Positions 43,930 to 53,957 of a stretch of 64,000 bases of DNA are shown here, one piece after another. Source of the DNA: Candidatus Accumulibacter conexus (lineage in GTDB: Bacteria; Pseudomonadota; Gammaproteobacteria; Burkholderiales; Rhodocyclaceae); NCBI GenBank assembly GCA_017592775.1, contig JAGFNJ010000003.1:62001-126000 (forward strand), given 5' to 3'. The notes below the pieces were generated by a model, which had not been told where the DNA came from, made no database searches, and was given only the letters and a program-made list of their open reading frames with translations. Position 1 is the stretch's first letter, and each line of letters opens with the position of its first letter. Both the position numbers and the translations under genes were made by a program.

Positions 43930-44988
43930 TCAGCTCACCCGCAGCAAGGCGCCGTGGCAACTGAAGCCGGCGCCAAACGACGAAAGCCACCACCAGCCGG
44001 CGGGCGCTGCGTCTGCCAGCGCCGCTTCGAGGACGAAGTAGACGAAGGCGCTCGACAGGTTGCCGTACTCGCGCAACATCGCTGCACTGTAGCGAAGGTC
44101 ATCGCCCGAAAGCCCGAACTGACGCTCGATGGCAAGCAAGACGTCACGTCCACCCGCGTGCAGGATCCATGCACTTACGTCGGCGGTTTGCAAGCCGGCC
44201 CGGCCGAGAACGGTAGTGAGCACCTGCTGCGCGTACGCCGCCGCCAGCGCCGGAACGGCGCGCGTCAGGATATTGCGCAGCATGCCATCGCGCTGCTCGA
44301 ACATCAGTGCCTGGCGTTGGCTCGGCTCGATCAGTGACGTGCTGGCGATCCACTCGATACGGCGCCCAGCGGGAGCGGGCTGCCGCGACAGAATCGCTGC
44401 CCCGGCGCCATCGCCAAACAGACAGGCACTGATCACGACGCCGGGGTCGTTGTCGAGGTAGATCGCCGCGCTGCTCACCTCGACGCAAATCGACAGCACA
44501 TGCGTGCACACATTCGCCGTCAGTAACGCGTGCGCAAGCTGAAGATTCGGCAACGCCGCCGCACAGCCCTGCCCCACCAGATCGAAGGCGAGCACGTCGG
44601 CGCGCAGCCCGAGGCGCTCGACCACATGCCCCGACAGGCCGGGACACAGGTAGCCGGTACAGGTGCTGACGATGACCGCACCCAGGTCAGGCGCGGTCAA
44701 GCCGCTCGTGGCGATCGCGCTCGCGGCAGCGCGTGCGGCGAGCACCGGCGCGTGCGCGAGAAAGCGCCGCGCCAGCGTGTTCGGGTCGATCGTGAAGACT
44801 TCGTCGAGCGAATCGACGGCGAGCCGGCGCGCTTCGATGCCGTTGTCGCGCTGCAGGACGGCGCGCGCCACGACATGGGCACGCGCGTCGAGGCGCGCGA
44901 ACCAGTCGGATTTCTCGAAGGCTGCCAGGCACTCCGCCTTGGTGTAGCGCGCTGCCGGGGTCGCCGTGCCGATGCCTCGGAAATGCAT
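43930..44988 (-). CDS. Type III polyketide synthase (chalcone/stilbene synthase family)
   Basis: 352 residues. The catalytic triad Cys142 (GQGCAAALPN), His277 (WILHAGG) and Asn310 (YGNLSSA) is complete. It should extend an acyl starter with malonyl-CoA and cyclise it to a resorcinol, pyrone or phloroglucinol. The ATG at 44988 is favoured; an in-frame TTG at 45027 would add 13 residues. It is the first gene of the operon, so transcription probably begins in the short gap before it. The operon's own ACP and ketosynthase suggest a fatty acyl starter delivered in cis, giving an alkyl-aromatic lipid. Confidence 0.92.
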   Translation of the reverse strand: MHFRGIGTATPAARYTKAECLAAFEKSDWFARLDARAHVVARAVLQRDNGIEARRLAVDSLDEVFTIDPNTLARRFLAHAPVLAARAAASAIATSGLTAPDLGAVIVSTCTGYLCPGLSGHVVERLGLRADVLAFDLVGQGCAAALPNLQLAHALLTANVCTHVLSICVEVSSAAIYLDNDPGVVISACLFGDGAGAAILSRQPAPAGRRIEWIASTSLIEPSQRQALMFEQRDGMLRNILTRAVPALAAAYAQQVLTTVLGRAGLQTADVSAWILHAGGRDVLLAIERQFGLSGDDLRYSAAMLREYGNLSSAFVYFVLEAALADAAPAGWWWLSSFGAGFSCHGALLRVS

Positions 44989-45057
44989 GTCTAGCGGGCC
45001 TTCATCAGGCGCGGAAGATTGCCGCAAAGGGGCAACGGGGGCAGCCAGGGCTCGTCC

Positions 45058-45564
45058 TCAAGATCGCGTCGCGAGCGAATCGCCGACGATGTCGCGCACC
45101 AGCGTCGCTTCCGCTTCAGTCCGGGTCTGCGCTACGAGAACGACGTGGCCACTGCGGATGGCATCCAGCACGAAATCGGAAAACTTCCCTTCCTTCCTCT
45201 CGTCCGGCTTTTCGGCGCCGACGGCAGCGCCCACCAAGCCGCCGAGGGCAGCCCCCCATCCGAGCAGGGCCAGCGGCCCGATCAGCGGGCTGGCGACGAA
45301 CAGCGTCACGTTTGCGGCGATCAATGCCACTTCTGCGACCACACCGAGGCCGGTGCCAACTGCGGCACCGACGGCGCCATCGACGACGACATCCCTGAGC
45401 GCTTCGTCGTCCTCCACCATCTTGCTGCTGGTCGCCGCACGCGCGTCATCAGCGATGCTGACCTGTTCGCGCAGCACACCGGATTCGACCAGGCGGTCGC
45501 AAACAGCCTCTGCTTCGGCACGACTGGTGTAGATTCCGCTGACGATATGAGCCTGCTGGTCCAT
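45058..45564 (-). CDS. Gly/Ala-rich membrane protein, stress-protein-like
   Basis: 168 residues. An N-terminal ~45-residue alpha/beta segment (IVSGIYTSRAEAEAVCDRL) resembles the 'general stress protein 17M' type domain. A central hydrophobic Gly/Ala block (about 78-130) probably forms two membrane helices. A short C-terminal repeat of the alpha/beta theme follows (VVLVAQTRTEAEATLVRDIV). AGGAGGG precedes the ATG at 45564. The duplicated flanking domain with a membrane middle is common in small proteins of unknown function. It is 69 bases downstream of the PKS gene start region and not obviously part of that operon. Confidence 0.75.
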   Translation of the reverse strand: MDQQAHIVSGIYTSRAEAEAVCDRLVESGVLREQVSIADDARAATSSKMVEDDEALRDVVVDGAVGAAVGTGLGVVAEVALIAANVTLFVASPLIGPLALLGWGAALGGLVGAAVGAEKPDERKEGKFSDFVLDAIRSGHVVLVAQTRTEAEATLVRDIVGDSLATRS

Positions 45565-45959
45565 GATGATCCCTCCTGCGAGTGGTTTGAACATGGGACG
45601 CGTGGATGGAATGGCTTTTGCCGGCGCATCGCGCACCCAGTGCCCGCTGGCCGACGCCATGCAGGCAGTCACACGGGCAGGTAGCCATCATCGCCGAAGC
45701 GCACAAGGGTGTATGTGCGCCAGCGAACGGAAGATCGGCCGCGGCGAGGCACAATGCGCACTCGCCGACAAGTTCCAGCACTTTCGCCGCTACTGGGCGG
45801 GCGGCACGATCAGGCAGATTGACCTTGTCCAGCAAGCGCAGCAGTTCCTCGTCCGCGACATCCTGCTCCCGCAGCGAATGCGGCAACTGGCTGCGCAGGC
45901 GCTACCCCTGCCCTTTGCCAAAACGAGGTACGCGCCGGCGGAGCCCCAACGCCATTCGC
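45565..45959. other. Region with a possible but unproven short gene
   Basis: About 395 bases. On the minus strand a frame from a TTG at 45886 reads LLRLLDKVNLPDRAARPVAA with coding-like third positions for about 50 codons. It then degrades into Cys/His/Arg-rich sequence and overlaps the neighbouring gene to 45449. The plus strand also has a plausible frame here. Neither has a good ribosome site. I therefore record it as a possible remnant only. Confidence 0.25.
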
Positions 45960-46409
45960 TCAGTAAGGCTTACCGTGGCCTCGACCGCCGTTCTGGGGCT
46001 TGTCCCACTGCCCCCGACGATGGTCACCCCGGTACTCGTCGTGACGGTCGTCTCGACGGTCCTGCTGGTATTCCTGGTATCGTGGTACATACTCGCGTTC
46101 ATACCAGCTGTTGCGCACGAAATAGACCCGCTCGCCGCAGGCCTCGTAGGCGCCGCAATACCGGCGCCAGTGCTTGGCGTGGCCGGGCGGAACGTTGAGG
46201 TAGATCGGCGGACGCACAACCGGCACCCGCTCGATGACCACCGGCTGCCGGTAGATGAGTCTTGGCGGCGGATAGCCAGCGATGTCGACATGACCATGGA
46301 AACCGGGTTGGCCGACGCTGACGGATACGCCAACCTCGGCGGCGAGTACCGGCAAGGTGCCGGCAGTGCTGGCGGCTGCCAGTACGAGGGCGATTGATGA
46401 ACGCTGCAT
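45960..46409 (-). CDS. Secreted Tyr/Arg/Pro-rich hypothetical protein
   Basis: 149 residues. A signal peptide (about 1-24, cleaved after VLA) is followed by GVSVSVGQPGFHGHVDI, a Pro/Val/Ile-rich stretch, a segment with two Cys (CGAYEACG) and a charged, Arg/Asp/His-rich repetitive tail. AAGGAG precedes the ATG at 46409. I recognise the general type, which is common in betaproteobacterial genomes, but no function is known. It is probably periplasmic or surface-located. It is transcribed toward the stress-like gene at 45058. Confidence 0.75.
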   Translation of the reverse strand: MQRSSIALVLAAASTAGTLPVLAAEVGVSVSVGQPGFHGHVDIAGYPPPRLIYRQPVVIERVPVVRPPIYLNVPPGHAKHWRRYCGAYEACGERVYFVRNSWYEREYVPRYQEYQQDRRDDRHDEYRGDHRRGQWDKPQNGGRGHGKPY

Positions 46410-46457
46410 GTCGGACTCCTTGTTGGCGGTACTTGCAGACGACGCGCGGGCGCATGA

Positions 46458-46957
<500 letters not shown>

Positions 46958-47854
46958 GATGGTTCCTTCCTCGTGGCTTGCCGGAACGACCCTCGCCATC
47001 GTGGGCCATCCCCCGGATTTGATCAGCTTCCGGCGACAATTTTCTGCGTCGGCGGATCGGGCCATCGCTACTGCGCGGACGGAACCGTGCTGACTTCCAG
47101 ACATCCTCTGAGGGCAACCATCTGAGGCCAGCGCAGCACCGTTGACGGTGAGGCTATGCCAATCCCGGCAGGCAGTCGGTGCGCTGGCACGCATTTCCGT
47201 GCGACTCGTTCGGCTGCCGCGACGGAGAATCACAGCCAGGGCCCGACAGTCAACCGTGAACGCCTTCCGCCTCGCGTCTGCCCGTTCTGCCGACGGTTGC
47301 CGATAGGGATCGCGACCCAGGCCGCGATGGTCGGGGAGGCGTGGCTCCCGCCCATCAGAAGACTTCTCGGGCGCTCCCGGATCCAAGTTGGGCATTGACG
47401 CTGCTGGATGAAGGCTCCCTTCCTTGTCCTTGCGACCCCGCTGACCGCCGCGGCGCAGCGCGCGCCGCAGTTCGCGCGGCTCGGCTGGCCGTGCGCACTC
47501 GGCCTGCTCGGCCTCCCGCGGTGCATGCGCCCGCCACAGGTGCTGCCCGAAGGACGGGCGATTGGTCTGCCGGGGGCGCTGGCACTTGCCTGCGGGCGGC
47601 CGTTCGCAGGCGGAGTGACCCGCGGCAACGATTGCCACCGTTGGCCGTGCGGTCATCTATACTGACCACAGATCGGTCCCGCCCCCGCCTTCGGGTCGCG
47701 GGGCTGCTGCTGGCCGGCAGCCGTCGCCGCGAGTGCTGGCGGGATCAGGGTGTGTCATGTCCGGGGCGGCAGCAGCACGTTTACGCTCCTGCCGTCAGCG
47801 ATTCGCAGCGGGCAGCAGCGACGGTCGGTAACGAGGCGAGGGGACAGGTTTGCC
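46958..47854. other. 0.9-kb region without a convincing gene
   Basis: Open frames on both strands are Arg/Pro-rich or hydrophobic without ribosome sites. A TATACT (47658-47663) with TTGCCA (47632-47637), 20 bases apart, could be a poor promoter for the large secreted protein gene; this would give a leader of nearly 190 bases. No repeat, hairpin or RNA gene was recognised. Confidence 0.4.
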
Positions 47855-50800
47855 ATGAATTCGCTGTCGCAACAACGGTGGCCACCGGTTCGTTGCGGGC
47901 ACGCGATGCGACAGCGCGCCTTCGCCGTTCTCGCACTTCTCGTCCTGTCGCTGCTGGCCATCGCCTGGCCCGGCGTCGCGATCGCCATCCAGAACTGCCA
48001 CGACTACACCTACTACGCGCTGACCGGCGAGGACGGCAACATGCTGAGTGCCGGCGAACTGCGCACCCGCCTCACCGCGAGGGGCTACACCAGGTACAAG
48101 TACAGCACGTCGGCTGCGGTCGGCGAGCAGGGCGAGAAGGGGCGCTATCGCCCGGGCGACGTGCTCCTCTTCGGCGACAGCCATTCCGGCTTCGTCAACG
48201 CGGCGGGAACGATCGACCATTATTTCCAGAGCTTCGTCGGCGACAGGCTGCCGCGCAGGAGCGAGGTCGTCGATCCACGCGACCTCGATTACCAGAAGAC
48301 CCTTCTCAAGGGCTGGACCGTTCAGCGCATCCTGAAGGAGCACCGGAACTACCGCGCGGACCAGATCGAGATCTGGCGCAAGCGAAACCCCGACACGGTC
48401 GGCTTCGTCGAGTCCTGGGGCCAGGTCACCAAGGACGCCGGGCAGGTGAGCCTCGCCGTCCGCAGGACGGGCAGCGGCACGGGTGCGATCAGCGTGCAGA
48501 TCGTTCCCCGAGGCGGCTCGCCGGGTTTCGGGACGGCATCGGCCGGTGTCAGCTACCGGCTCGCCAGCGACACGCTCAACTGGGCCGACGGCGAACTGGG
48601 CACACGGGCGGTCGAAGTCGAGATCCTGAACAGCGACGCCGAACCCGGCGACCTCGGACTCATGCTCGGTCTTGCCGTCAGGAGCGGCAATGCCCGCCCG
48701 GATCGCTGGCCGGAGACTACCCTCATGATCAATCGTGCGCCTGCCAGGCGCGACCGCGACCAGATGGGCGGCGAGATCAGCTTCGTCGAGGACACGGTCA
48801 ACGCTGCTCCGGCCGACCGCCAGGTCCGGCTAATCGTCACCCGCGACGGCTTCAGCAAGGGAGAAGTGACGGTCGAGTACCAGTCGCAGGCCGGCAGCGC
48901 GCGACCGGGGATCGACTATACATCGGTCTCCGGCAAGCTCACCTGGACCGAGAGCGACAAGGGCATGCGCAGCATCGACGTTCCCATCCTGGCCGGTGCC
49001 GGCGTCGGAGCGGCGGCCAGCTTCACCGTCACGCTGGCCAATCCGTCCGGTGGTGCCCAGCTCGTCCGCCCTACGACGGTGACCGTGAACCTGCAGCGAG
49101 CCGCACCGGCGGCTCCCGGACAGGCGTTTTCCGGAGGTTCGAGGGACGGCCCGGCGGGTGCAGGGGAAAGCGAACGGAGTCCTCCCGCCGCACCGCCGCC
49201 GGCACGGCGCCAGGAATGCCGCCATCTGCGGCTGAGTCCGGATGCGGTCCGGATCGGCCCGGGCCGTCAGCTCAGCTTCAGCGCCATGGCGGTCTTCAGC
49301 GACGGTTCCGAGACTGATGTGACGCGCCTGGCGAGCTGGCAGCCGGGGCCGGCCAACACCTACACCGCGCCGCTGGAGGTGCGATTCAACGAGCGCGTCA
49401 TCGTCAGGGCACGCTGGCACGACTGCGAGGGGAAGGCCACCATCGAGCTGCAGGCACCCGCGTGGACGCCGCCACTGAGCCACGCCGACGATCGCCGGCC
49501 GGGCGAACCAGGAACCGAGCCCTGGCGCCCGACCTGGTACGTCCTTTGCGACCGGAGCGGCCGCGTCGTCTACGGCGAAGACACCACCCCTGCCCTGTTC
49601 GGCATCATCGATGGCCCGTTCATGGGACCGCGACGCGCCGAACAGTGGATCCGGGAGAACTGTCCGCGAACCGTGTGCACGATCGAAAGCACACGCGGCG
49701 TCTGCGCCCGCGAGCCACCCGTGGCCGCAACCGGTGGAGACAACAGCTACCATGCCCTCTGCGATCCGGCCGGACGCGTCGTCATCAGCCGCTCCAGCAG
49801 CCTGCCCGGGCACAACGTGCTGTCACCGGCACTCGTTGGCGAGGCCGGCGCCCGCTGGTGGATCGAGCAGAACTGTCCCTCCTCGACCTGCACGCCCGGC
49901 GGAGCCTGCGTCCGTGCCGGCGCGATCCGCACCGGCAGCCGCTGGGCGGTGGTCTGCAGCCGGCGACACGGTGGCGTCGGCTTCACCGAGTACCCGAATC
50001 GCGTCGATAGCTGGGTCTGGGCCGAACATCTGCTGAGCGACGGCGACGCCCGCAACTGGATTGCCAGCAACTGCCCCAGCGAGCGTTGCGACCAGAATGG
50101 CCGCTGCCTGCCCGGCAGCCAAGCCACTGCTCTGACCGCTCAACAGCGGCCCGTCGAGGTGCCGACAGGCACCGTGCTCGACCTCTACGGACAGCGCGAG
50201 GGCTCGCGCCAGGGTGCCGGCGGTGGCAACCTTGGCCCGTACTGGGGTCCTGGCGGACGCTTCTCATCGGACACGTTGCGGCAGCAGATGGCGCGTGACG
50301 CGCAGACGCAACCGGCGGTGCGCGACGGTGACCATGGCTCCGGCAGCGGCGAGAGCCACTGCTCCAGCGACTCCATGTGCGGCGCCGGCTACCGCTGCCA
50401 GGCCGGCCACTGTCTGCCGGCCACGGCCAGCGACGGTCCGCAGCAAAGCGGCGCGACGACTCGCGACGCGACCAGCCAACCGGCCGGCGGAGCAAGTCCG
50501 GCCGTCACCGCGGCTGCGGCGCCACCTGCCACACCGGCCATCCGGCCGGCTGCGACGGGCACTGTGCCAACTGCGACCCCGACCGGAGTCTACGAACCCA
50601 AGGGGAGCGGCCAGCCCTGCCTGCAGGTCGGGCAGCAGATGGAAGGGCGCTGTCGTCAGATGTCCGAGGACTGCAACCGTCGCAACTGCTCGGGCGGTGG
50701 TTACTCGGGCTGCGCCCTCGACTGCCCGGGCTGTGGCGGCTACTTCGGCAACTACATCGCCTGGTGCAGTCTGCACCCCAGCTACCAAGCGAAGGTGACG

Positions 50801-51034
50801 GCCGGCCTGACGCGCTTCGTGGCCGAGATCGGCAGTTGCATCACCCAGTTTCTTGCTGACGGCAAACCCGGGCGACGCGAACGGGGCGCTGAATGTCAGC
50901 GCCGGGCGCAACGCAAGCTGGACGAGGGCCGCGACGCCTGGGTGCAGCAGACGTGCCAGGCGCGCTGCGCCGAGGATGGCCGCAAGGGTGTGGCGGTCCT
51001 CGGCGGTGCCCGTCACCGCTGCGAATGCCACTGA
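47855..51034 (+). CDS. Large secreted protein: CHAP-like, Calx-beta and Cys-repeat domains
   Basis: 1059 residues. A signal peptide lies at about 18-45. An N-terminal segment with Cys48 (NCHDYTYYAL) and His110 (GDVLLFGDSHSGF) resembles NlpC/P60 or CHAP cysteine amidases. Two Calx-beta-like regions follow (about 185-290 and 305-415). Three tandem ~60-residue repeats (about 560-757) each have an early Cys, an A-x2-WI-x2-NCP-x3-C block and a final Cys. The C-terminus is Cys-rich and probably disulfide-bonded. GAGGGGACAG stands upstream of the ATG. The mix suggests an adhesive, calcium-dependent surface or matrix protein; enzyme activity is uncertain because the rest of a triad is unclear. Next gene follows after 57 bases. 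Confidence 0.75.
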   Translation: MNSLSQQRWPPVRCGHAMRQRAFAVLALLVLSLLAIAWPGVAIAIQNCHDYTYYALTGEDGNMLSAGELRTRLTARGYTRYKYSTSAAVGEQGEKGRYRPGDVLLFGDSHSGFVNAAGTIDHYFQSFVGDRLPRRSEVVDPRDLDYQKTLLKGWTVQRILKEHRNYRADQIEIWRKRNPDTVGFVESWGQVTKDAGQVSLAVRRTGSGTGAISVQIVPRGGSPGFGTASAGVSYRLASDTLNWADGELGTRAVEVEILNSDAEPGDLGLMLGLAVRSGNARPDRWPETTLMINRAPARRDRDQMGGEISFVEDTVNAAPADRQVRLIVTRDGFSKGEVTVEYQSQAGSARPGIDYTSVSGKLTWTESDKGMRSIDVPILAGAGVGAAASFTVTLANPSGGAQLVRPTTVTVNLQRAAPAAPGQAFSGGSRDGPAGAGESERSPPAAPPPARRQECRHLRLSPDAVRIGPGRQLSFSAMAVFSDGSETDVTRLASWQPGPANTYTAPLEVRFNERVIVRARWHDCEGKATIELQAPAWTPPLSHADDRRPGEPGTEPWRPTWYVLCDRSGRVVYGEDTTPALFGIIDGPFMGPRRAEQWIRENCPRTVCTIESTRGVCAREPPVAATGGDNSYHALCDPAGRVVISRSSSLPGHNVLSPALVGEAGARWWIEQNCPSSTCTPGGACVRAGAIRTGSRWAVVCSRRHGGVGFTEYPNRVDSWVWAEHLLSDGDARNWIASNCPSERCDQNGRCLPGSQATALTAQQRPVEVPTGTVLDLYGQREGSRQGAGGGNLGPYWGPGGRFSSDTLRQQMARDAQTQPAVRDGDHGSGSGESHCSSDSMCGAGYRCQAGHCLPATASDGPQQSGATTRDATSQPAGGASPAVTAAAAPPATPAIRPAATGTVPTATPTGVYEPKGSGQPCLQVGQQMEGRCRQMSEDCNRRNCSGGGYSGCALDCPGCGGYFGNYIAWCSLHPSYQAKVTAGLTRFVAEIGSCITQFLADGKPGRRERGAECQRRAQRKLDEGRDAWVQQTCQARCAEDGRKGVAVLGGARHRCECH

Positions 51035-51091
51035 GCGAGACAGCACGCGCGCAACCTGAAGCCAGACGACCGACGACGAGAAAGGACCACG

Positions 51092-53203
51092 ATGCACGCC
51101 GCTGCGCGCGCGCCGACAGAGTTCCCCGGGAGTTCCGCCATGCCTGCCCCCTTGGCGACAGCAGCCACCGGCAGGCAGTGCAGCGTCACCGCCCGCGGTT
51201 GCCTGATGCGCTGCTTGCACCTCCTGCGCACCTTGCTGTTGGCTGCGGCTTCCGTCGCCGGCGCAGCCGAGTTCGGCCTGCAGCTGCGCGATGCCGGCGA
51301 CGCGAGTGGTGCCGAGGTCTCGGTGGTGGCCGCGGGCAGCAGCGCCGCGACAGCGGGAGTCCGGCCCGGCGACATCGTCCGCCGTCTGGAGCAGACGCCG
51401 GTCACCGGCGCCGACCAGTTTTCATCGCTGGCCCGCAGCCTGCCCGCCGGCAAACCGGTGACGCTGCGCATCTCGCGCCAGGGCTGGGAGCGTGACATCC
51501 TCTTGCCGGCGGAGGCAGCCCGACCGACGCCGCCGCGGTTCGGGCTCCGCTTGGCCGAGGCGGCTGCGGGAGTCCAGCCCGCCGGCAGCGTGGCCATCGC
51601 CAACGTCCTCGCCAACACACCGGCGGCTCGCGCCGGCCTGCAGCCGGGCGATATCGTGACGCGAATCGACGGGCGGCAGCCAGCCGGCGCGAGCCAGCTC
51701 GTCCGCCTGCTGCAGGAGGCCGCCGCGGCCAGTCGCCCGTTGCGTCTTGCCGTCCGGCGCGACGGCTGGGAGAAGGAAGTGCTGCTCAGCCCGGGTCCGA
51801 TGCCGGCCGGCCTGACAACCGCCGAGTGGAACGATGCCGACCAGCTCGCCGCGGCTGCGGCACCCGCTCCCGCCGCCGCCGCGAGCAAGACGGCTGCCGA
51901 CCCCGCAGTGCGCGCGCCGGTCGCCGAAGCGCCGGCGGCGGCGCAGGCGCGCGCCGAACTGCTGGCAATGGACGACGCCGGCTACCGGACCTACAAGGCC
52001 GACCTCGAGGTGGCCGACGCCCGCTACGAGAGCGGCGACTGGCAGGAAGCCGAACGCCACTATCGGCAGGCGATTGCGCGCGTACCCAGCGAGGCGCAGA
52101 GCTGGGCCAGACTCGGCCACGCCCTGCTGATGCAGCAGCGCTTTGCCGACGCCGTGCGTGCCTGCCGCAAGGCTCTCGACCTCGGCGGGCCACGTGCCGA
52201 GAATCTCAACAACCTGGGCCTCGCATACTTCGAACTCGAAGCGCTCGCCCAGGCCCGGGACGCCTACCTCAAGGCCATCGAGACGGCGCCGGGATGGCCG
52301 CTGCCCTACGCCGGTCTCGCCCTCGTCCACTTCACGCGCAAGGACTGGCCCGAGGCCGAGAAATACTACCGCCTGGCGCTCGAACGTGATCCCGGCCATG
52401 CCGACTACCGCCAGATGCTCGATGCCGCCCGGCAGCGGCAGGGCGAGGCGGCAACGGCCGGCGAGAAGACACCGGATGCGGCCGCGCCACCGTCAGGCAC
52501 CGCCGCCCAACAACCGGCGGCGATGCCCGTGGCAACGGCGGTCGAGCCGGCAGCGCGCCCTGCCGTCCGGGCCAACGGCGTTGCGCCGGCCGAGGCCGTG
52601 CCGGTGGGCAGGAAGGCGATGATCGCCATCGGCGAATTCATGGTCAAGGCGGCGGGTGCGGGGCAGTTCGTCGGCGACGGCCTGCGTGAAATGATGATGA
52701 CCACGATGCACGAGAATGGCCGCTTCATCGTCGTCGAACGACTCGATCTGCAGGGCCTGGCGGCCGAACAGGCCCTCTCGCGGTCGCCACTGGCGCGACC
52801 GGACGCAGTCATTGCGGAACGGCAGATGGATGTCGCCGAAATCATGGTCTCTGCGGCCGTCACCGAGTTTGAGCTCGAAGCCTCGGGTTCCGGGCTCGAA
52901 CTCGGCGTGCCGAAGATCCCGCTCACTTTCGGTCACCAGTCCCGCAACGCCCACCTGGCGATCGATGTCCGCGTGATCGACATCGCGACCGGCCGCGTGC
53001 TCGGTGCAAAGCGGATCGAGGGCAAGGCGAGCGCATCGCAGACCAGCATCGGCGCCACCCTGTCGCGCCGCGGAACCGCAATCCCGGTCAGCCTCGGCGG
53101 CTTTCGCAACACACCGATGGAAGCAGCGATCCGCGACTGCGTCCAGAAGGCCAGCGAATACATCACCAGCAGCACGCCCAGGAAGTACTTCCGGCACGAC
53201 TAG
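51092..53203 (+). CDS. Exported PDZ-PDZ-TPR-CsgG-like protein
   Basis: 703 residues. From the ATG at 51092 (AAAGGA upstream) the signal sequence lies unusually far in, at about 39-59; an ATG at 51206 would place it at the N-terminus but lacks a ribosome site. Two PDZ domains (about 60-130 and 145-235, each with GVRPGDIV- or GLQPGDIV-type loops) are followed by three TPR units (about 300-440). The C-terminus (about 505-690) resembles CsgG, with GEFMVKAAGAGQFVGDGLREMM and a VVERLDLQGL block. CsgG proteins form outer-membrane secretion pores; here the domain is probably a periplasmic relative. Likely part of an export or surface-assembly system with the preceding gene. Confidence 0.7.
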   Translation: MHAAARAPTEFPGSSAMPAPLATAATGRQCSVTARGCLMRCLHLLRTLLLAAASVAGAAEFGLQLRDAGDASGAEVSVVAAGSSAATAGVRPGDIVRRLEQTPVTGADQFSSLARSLPAGKPVTLRISRQGWERDILLPAEAARPTPPRFGLRLAEAAAGVQPAGSVAIANVLANTPAARAGLQPGDIVTRIDGRQPAGASQLVRLLQEAAAASRPLRLAVRRDGWEKEVLLSPGPMPAGLTTAEWNDADQLAAAAAPAPAAAASKTAADPAVRAPVAEAPAAAQARAELLAMDDAGYRTYKADLEVADARYESGDWQEAERHYRQAIARVPSEAQSWARLGHALLMQQRFADAVRACRKALDLGGPRAENLNNLGLAYFELEALAQARDAYLKAIETAPGWPLPYAGLALVHFTRKDWPEAEKYYRLALERDPGHADYRQMLDAARQRQGEAATAGEKTPDAAAPPSGTAAQQPAAMPVATAVEPAARPAVRANGVAPAEAVPVGRKAMIAIGEFMVKAAGAGQFVGDGLREMMMTTMHENGRFIVVERLDLQGLAAEQALSRSPLARPDAVIAERQMDVAEIMVSAAVTEFELEASGSGLELGVPKIPLTFGHQSRNAHLAIDVRVIDIATGRVLGAKRIEGKASASQTSIGATLSRRGTAIPVSLGGFRNTPMEAAIRDCVQKASEYITSSTPRKYFRHD

Positions 53204-53221
53204 CCGCCAGCGGCAACGCCC

Positions 53222-53893
53222 ATGGGAACGCCCCGCAACAGCAGCAAAGTGCTCCTCGCCGTGCTCCTGCAAGCGGTCATCGCCGTGGCAGCGGAGCCGG
53301 CCGCGCGCACCGTACCGACGCACCAGGTACTCGAACTGTTCGCGCAGCGGGAGCGGGCGCGCAGCGAGCAGTTGTGGCTGCGCAGCTACCTGCAGCCACC
53401 GCTCGTATTGCCGTTCGCCGCCCGCCATCCGCAGCGCCTCGAATGGCAGGACCCGTGGTCCCGCCCGCCGCGCAGCGAGCCATTGCACGATGGGCGCCAA
53501 ATGCCGTGCAGCGCGCCGCAGCACCCGGCGCCGCCCTATCGGCGCTGCCCTGAACTCAACGGCTGGCGATTCCGCGTGGTGGCGATCCGGGGAGCTGCCG
53601 CCGCCCAGCGGCCGGATCGACGCGGCGCCGGGAAGGCGCACGGCCAACCCGGCCTGGAGTTGGCGGTCCGCGATCCACCGACCTCGGCATGGCCGTGCAG
53701 GCCGGGCCGGCGAACTGCCGAATCGTGGCCGAGGTCGATCTCCTGCCGCCAGCCCCGGCCCGGGCCAGCCCGGGCCAGCCCGGACCCGAGTGGATCCGGC
53801 CGCACGCTGCCGGATGCTATGATCTCCGCTCGCGCGGACCCGAACCCACGGCCAGCGGCGACCACCGACGGCGCAACGGGCGGAGCCGGGTAG
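53222..53893 (+). CDS. Small exported protein, probably frameshifted
   Basis: 223 residues as read. A signal peptide (VLLAVLLQAVIAVAA) and a coding-like N-terminal half (to about RFRVVAIRGAAAAQRPD) are followed by low-quality Arg/Pro-rich sequence. From about 53680 another frame (stop at 53982) reads LGMAVQAGPANCRIVAEVD, which looks far more like protein. This suggests a frameshift near 53670-53690, either a sequencing error or a real mutation. The gene is 18 bases after the CsgG-like gene and probably in its operon. No family is recognised. Confidence 0.45.
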   Translation: MGTPRNSSKVLLAVLLQAVIAVAAEPAARTVPTHQVLELFAQRERARSEQLWLRSYLQPPLVLPFAARHPQRLEWQDPWSRPPRSEPLHDGRQMPCSAPQHPAPPYRRCPELNGWRFRVVAIRGAAAAQRPDRRGAGKAHGQPGLELAVRDPPTSAWPCRPGRRTAESWPRSISCRQPRPGPARASPDPSGSGRTLPDAMISARADPNPRPAATTDGATGGAG

Positions 53894-53957
53894 CGCGCCC
53901 GCTCCAACTGCCGGCAGAGCCGGAGCGACCATCATCGAGCACGCAGGAGGTGCGCCC

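Noticed and set aside
47341..49317. Long open frame overlapping the start of the large secreted protein
   Set aside because: It is Arg-rich, in a different frame from the protein with signal peptide and Calx-beta domains, and has no start signal.
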